Below are positions 60,830 through 64,000 of a stretch of DNA of 64,000 nucleotides, piece after piece. Below the pieces are notes generated by a model, which saw only the letters and a list, made by a program, of their open reading frames with translations, was not told the DNA's origin and did not search any database. The stretch lies in NCBI GenBank assembly GCA_020633675.1, contig JACKDE010000005.1, positions 124,001 through 188,000 of the forward strand, written 5' to 3'. A program made the position numbers and the translations under genes. The stretch's first letter is position 1; every line of letters starts with the position of its first letter. Source of the stretch: Deferribacteres bacterium (lineage in GTDB: Bacteria; Zhuqueibacterota; Zhuqueibacteria; Zhuqueibacterales; Geothermadaptataceae).

Positions 60830-61402
60830 ATGCGAACAAACAATTGGAAATATGCTCGTTACCTTGTACTTGCAACGTTTTTTTTATTGTCAGCCTGTGG
60901 CACAGGTGAGAAACAGCATGAAGATGGACAGAAAGCTAAGCAAACACAAATCACAAAGGCGATTGCTCAGCTCAACCCAACGGAAGGCAATACTGTAAGC
61001 GGTACTGTGACGTTTACACAAGTTGAGAACGTCGTGCGTGTCGATATTTCCCTGCAAGGCTTCGACGGTGCCGGCAAGCACGGTTTTCATGTGCACGAAA
61101 AAGGCGATTGCAGTGCGCCGGACGGCACATCGGCTGGTGGCCATTTCAATCCCGAAGGTGTCGAACATGCAGGGCCCCATGCTGAAAAACGTCACGTCGG
61201 CGATCTTGGCAATTTGACAGCTGACGAAAATGGCTCGGTCACAGCCAGCTTTATCGATCAGATGATTGAGCTCAATGGTCCGCACTCAATCATTGGTCGA
61301 GGCGTGATTGTGCATGCTAATGCCGACGATTTGACTTCGCAGCCGACCGGCAACGCCGGAGCACGTTTGGCTTGTGGTGTAATCGAGGCTGTGCAGGAAT
61401 AG
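60830..61402 (+). CDS. sodC: Cu/Zn superoxide dismutase, lipoprotein
   Basis: 190 residues from the ATG at 60830, after AGGAG. Lipobox 'LLSACG' (Cys about 23), so anchored outside the cytoplasm. All metal ligands are visible: 'HGFHVHEKGDC', 'GGHFNP', 'HAGPHAEKRHVGDLGN', 'HANADDL', and the guiding Arg in 'GNAGARLACGVI'. It dismutates superoxide. It starts 16 bp after the phosphorylase, so it belongs to the same transcript as the microcompartment genes although the product is exported, which is unusual. Confidence 0.93.
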   Translation: MRTNNWKYARYLVLATFFLLSACGTGEKQHEDGQKAKQTQITKAIAQLNPTEGNTVSGTVTFTQVENVVRVDISLQGFDGAGKHGFHVHEKGDCSAPDGTSAGGHFNPEGVEHAGPHAEKRHVGDLGNLTADENGSVTASFIDQMIELNGPHSIIGRGVIVHANADDLTSQPTGNAGARLACGVIEAVQE

Positions 61403-61417
61403 CCGTGAAATATTTTT

Positions 61418-61468
61418 GCACAAGCCGCATTCTCGCAGCCTTGCACAATGTGGCTTGTGCCTATTTCT
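61418..61468 (+). terminator. Terminator-like hairpin after sodC
   Basis: GCACAAGCCGCATT (61418-61431) pairs with AATGTGGCTTGTGC (61447-61460), one G-T wobble; loop 15 nt. It is followed by CTATTTCTT rather than a full T-run. Confidence 0.55.
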
Positions 61469-61668
61469 TACGCTGTAATATTTACACCATCCGTCCTCTG
61501 AAATAGCTTTTTGTTGCGATATACACCATCCCGAAACTTTAATTCCAAATATTTGAAATAATTGAAATATAATGCTTTAGCTGAGCAGGGCGTTGTGCGT
61601 TTTCAGTATTGGCACTGAATTTGAATACTTCTCCGGCAGGTACGATACGCATAAAAGGAGGAAGCCCA

Positions 61669-62205
61669 ATGCTTGAGAACTATTCCCTGCGCAGGTTGCT
61701 GACCATCGGGATCGTTGCAGCCATGCTGGTTATTCAATTCCCCGGCTATTCGATTTCTGCAGATTCAACCCTGTCGGTCGTGACCGTTTTTATCGATCAG
61801 GGCTCGCCCATTCATCCTGGCAGTTCACGTGAAGACGTGGTCGCAGTGTTTGGGCCACCGTCGCGCGTTGACAGCCGCGATGTTCCCAATGCCCACCACC
61901 CGGTTTTTCTGGACAGGGTGCATACATTCCATTATCCTGGCATGGTAATCCGTTTTTATGAAGCCATGCTGGCTGGTAAAGAATTTGTAGTCGATATTGC
62001 TGTGAACTCAGATCGTTATCAACCACTTAGTCCGCTCAAAGTCGGCTCCACGACAGTTGACGTGGAACGATTTCTCGGATTACCACACATCAGCTACAAC
62101 AATATTTGGATTTACGATGAAATGCATGCTGGCCTGGGGCGGGTTTGTTTACGGATGAAGGACGGGGCGGTTCAAGCTATTCTGTGGCAATTTTACTTCG
62201 ATTAA
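61669..62205 (+). CDS. Secreted protein with two BamE/SmpA-like modules
   Basis: 178 residues from the ATG at 61669, after AAAGGAGGA. Signal peptide ending about 'YSISA' (residue 31). Two similar halves: 'IHPGSSREDVVAVFGPPSRV' and 'LKVGSTTVDVERFLGLPHIS', each followed by a strand pair ('HTFHYPGMVIRFYE', 'RVCLRMKDGAVQAIL'). This matches the SmpA/OmlA-type beta-lactamase-inhibitor-like fold. Role unknown; such modules often bind other envelope proteins. Single gene. Confidence 0.7.
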   Translation: MLENYSLRRLLTIGIVAAMLVIQFPGYSISADSTLSVVTVFIDQGSPIHPGSSREDVVAVFGPPSRVDSRDVPNAHHPVFLDRVHTFHYPGMVIRFYEAMLAGKEFVVDIAVNSDRYQPLSPLKVGSTTVDVERFLGLPHISYNNIWIYDEMHAGLGRVCLRMKDGAVQAILWQFYFD

Positions 62206-62215
62206 ATGACAGATT

Positions 62216-62252
62216 GCCGGTCGGGCTGCACTTGCAGGCAGCGCCGGCCGGT
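62216..62252. terminator. Hairpin between convergent genes
   Basis: GCCGGTCGGGCTGC (62216-62229) with GCAGCGCCGGCCGGT (62238-62252), 14 pairs including two wobbles, one bulge. Lies between the stops of the BamE-like gene and the transferase. T-runs are weak in both directions. Confidence 0.5.
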
Positions 62253-62254
62253 TA

Positions 62255-64000
62255 TTATTGTCCGCGTCCTCGCAGAACAACATACAGTGTCATCAACAAT
62301 ATTTTAAAATCAAGCCGAAGTGACATATTCTCGAGATAGAAAATATCGTATTGCAGTTTTTGCTTCACGGTATCGAGACTGGCGTCGTAATCGCCTTTGA
62401 TTTGGGCCCAGCCCGAAATGCCTGGCCGCACCCGAAGCCGACGACTGTAAAGCGGTACTTCCTTGCGCAATTTTTCGACAAAATACGGGCGCTCGGGGCG
62501 CGGTCCTACCAAACTCATCTCACCTTTCAAAACATTCCAGAATTGCGGTATTTCATCTATGCGCGTTTTGCGTAGCCACTTGCCGATTTTGGTGATACGG
62601 GGATCATCTTTGTCCGCCCACTTTGGGCCAGATCGCTTTTCAGCATCCTGAACCATGCTGCGAAATTTAAACATGCGATAATGCCTGTTTTTCATGCCCA
62701 CGCGTTCTTGTGAATACAGCACGGGACCGCGCGAATCAATTTTGATGATCAGGGCGACCAGAAGCCAAAACGGCAAGCCGATCAGGATTACAGCAGCCGA
62801 TACCAAAATATCGAGCAAACGCTTGGTTTTCTTCTCCCACGGCGCCATATGCTCGGGCAAAATCTCAATCAGCGGTACGCCATAGATTTGATTGGTGCGG
62901 GCGCGTCCTACCACCGTGCCGTACAGATCCGGAATGATATTCAGCTTTACATCCTTTTCCGCGCACTGGCTGATCACCGCCATGACAAATTTTCGCTGTT
63001 TCCAACTCAGCGCGATCAAAATTTCTTCGATGTTTTCGCGCAATACAATCTGCCCCAAATGTGAAACGCTGCCGATAACTGGTACGCCATCGTGCGATTG
63101 CCGGTCGGTCGGGCTGCTGGTCTCAACAAAGCCGACTACCCGGTAACCGAGCGCTGGGAATCGCTGAATTTTGTCGTAGAGCGAGCGCGCTTTTTTATTC
63201 CAGCCAACGATGAGTGTGCGCCGCAGGCCAATGCCGGATTCCAACATGCGGCGTTGCAGCGTGCGCAGAGAGCCGCGGCCGGTTGCCACCGCCAAAGTCA
63301 TCAATACCCAGTAGCTGACGATGAGCAAACGGCTGGTCGATGGGGTGGACAGATCGCTGATCTCAAAAGTGAGCGCAAAGATCAACAGCACGCCGAAAAA
63401 AACGGCCTTGAAAATCGATATCACCTCATCGATCCGGGAGTAGGCATACCAAGTGCGGTAAAGCCCGAAAAACATGAATACCAGAAACCAGTAGCAAAAA
63501 ATCCAAAAGCCGGTCATCAGCAACTCCGGCAGCGTCGCGATGGTAAAAAAGCCCAGCATGCCGCGGATTTTCGACCACAGCAAATAGGATCCGATGATGG
63601 CGATGAAGTCGCTGCTAAACAACAAAAACTGCTCGATGGCACGCGGCATGATGATGGCGTGATCGCGGCTTTCCGCACGCCACAAGTAGCTGTGTTTTTG
63701 GAAAAAATAGAAGGCGCTCCAGATCTTTTTAAATCTCATCCGCGCACTTTTTCGCTCGATGCTGTCCAAATACACCGTCTGCTGCGGATCGTACAGGATC
63801 TTCCAGCCGTGCGAACGTGCCCGCATGCAAAAATCAGCATCGACCGGGCCTTCGGAAATGCGCTCATCCAGCCGACCAACCTCGCTGAGTGTTTCGCGCC
63901 GAATCAGCAGACACAGCCAGGGCACAAACTCGACTTCCATGCTGTTGCCTGCTTTGGAGATGCCGGCCTGGGCAGGGCTGCTCGCTGGCTGCTTGAAAAA
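62255..64000 (-). CDS. GT2-polyprenyl glycosylphosphotransferase fusion, N-terminus beyond the window
   Basis: 582 codons are open to the right edge; no stop occurs between 63940 and 64000. The first visible 85 residues are the C-terminal half of a GT2 domain ('FVPWLCLLIRRETLSEVGRLDERI', 'GPVDADFCMRARSHGWKILYDP'). Then come four membrane segments, a CoA_binding_3-like domain ('RRTLIVGWNKKARSLYDKIQ'), a fifth segment ('LDILVSAAVILIGLPFWL'), and the sugar-1-phosphate transferase domain ('SQERVGMKNRHYRMFKFRSM', 'KTRIDEIPQFWNVLKGEMSLVGPRPE', 'RPGISGWAQIKGD'). The PGT part loads the first sugar phosphate on undecaprenyl phosphate for exopolysaccharide or O-antigen. The fusion with GT2 would couple the first two steps. 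Confidence 0.9.
   Translation of the reverse strand, partial: FFKQPASSPAQAGISKAGNSMEVEFVPWLCLLIRRETLSEVGRLDERISEGPVDADFCMRARSHGWKILYDPQQTVYLDSIERKSARMRFKKIWSAFYFFQKHSYLWRAESRDHAIIMPRAIEQFLLFSSDFIAIIGSYLLWSKIRGMLGFFTIATLPELLMTGFWIFCYWFLVFMFFGLYRTWYAYSRIDEVISIFKAVFFGVLLIFALTFEISDLSTPSTSRLLIVSYWVLMTLAVATGRGSLRTLQRRMLESGIGLRRTLIVGWNKKARSLYDKIQRFPALGYRVVGFVETSSPTDRQSHDGVPVIGSVSHLGQIVLRENIEEILIALSWKQRKFVMAVISQCAEKDVKLNIIPDLYGTVVGRARTNQIYGVPLIEILPEHMAPWEKKTKRLLDILVSAAVILIGLPFWLLVALIIKIDSRGPVLYSQERVGMKNRHYRMFKFRSMVQDAEKRSGPKWADKDDPRITKIGKWLRKTRIDEIPQFWNVLKGEMSLVGPRPERPYFVEKLRKEVPLYSRRLRVRPGISGWAQIKGDYDASLDTVKQKLQYDIFYLENMSLRLDFKILLMTLYVVLRGRGQ

Noticed and set aside
1..64000. CRISPR arrays, rRNA and tRNA genes, transposases, integrases
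   Set aside because: No regularly spaced repeats, no RNA gene signatures and no recombinase-like protein could be found on either strand.

Overview
The window reads as a chromosomal segment of a Gram-negative bacterium of moderately high GC content. Two secreted proteins end in a FlgD-like tail with a YPNPFNP/FPNPFNP motif, there are two Omp85-like outer-membrane proteins, several lipoproteins and S9 peptidases, and MacB/FtsX-type permeases and a DUF5683-type protein are present. That combination is typical of the FCB group, especially candidate phyla near KSB1/Calditrichota. This taxonomic guess is inference; no rRNA or tRNA gene was found.

Layout. 1-3.9 kb: a sulfatase (cut by the left edge), an NmrA-like reductase and an AraC-type regulator. 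4.2-7.0 kb: four small, partly AT-rich genes, all on the minus strand. Each is followed by an attC-like recombination site, so the block looks like an integron cassette array without an integrase in view. A consensus-like promoter points into it. 7.5-12.4 kb: two tandem FtsX-type permeases. 12.5-16.7 kb: a small unknown gene, a GH43 hydrolase and a surface protein with about nine DUF5666-like repeats. 17.2-22.6 kb: a lipoprotein, a GAF/sigma-54 activator, a Ser/Thr kinase with PEGA domains and a DUF5683-like protein in one operon, followed at once by a near-perfect sigma-54 promoter that drives a short transcript with a 23-codon ORF and a strong terminator. 22.7-30.1 kb: a complete suf Fe-S assembly operon (sufB-C-D-S-U, DUF59, bacilliredoxin, Rrf2 regulator). 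30.3-47.8 kb: mixed housekeeping and envelope genes (Omp85-like pair, BNR-repeat protein, S9 peptidase, isochorismatase-like hydrolase, small enzymes, an MddA-like methyltransferase, a six-hairpin glycosidase) and a trpA-chorismate mutase-aroF block. 48-56.3 kb: a glycosyltransferase, an SLC13 transporter, a DECR-like reductase, a second S9 peptidase, a fatty acid desaturase and a DUF1801 protein. 56.7-61.4 kb: a phosphohexomutase-family enzyme, then an operon of a microcompartment vertex protein, deoxyribose-phosphate aldolase, pyrimidine-nucleoside phosphorylase and Cu/Zn superoxide dismutase. The window ends in a GT2-polyprenyl glycosylphosphotransferase fusion, cut by the right edge.

The most interesting parts are: (a) the integrase-less cassette array, supported by four attC-like sites whose boxes, spacing and strand fit the ORFs; (b) a roughly 65-bp element duplicated upstream of two minus-strand promoters; (c) the satellite microcompartment locus, whose enzymes form a path from pyrimidine deoxynucleosides to acetaldehyde and glyceraldehyde-3-phosphate, with an aldolase carrying a helix-like N-terminus and a CxxCxxCxxC motif; and (d) the sigma-54 promoter with a micro-ORF right behind an operon that encodes a sigma-54 activator.
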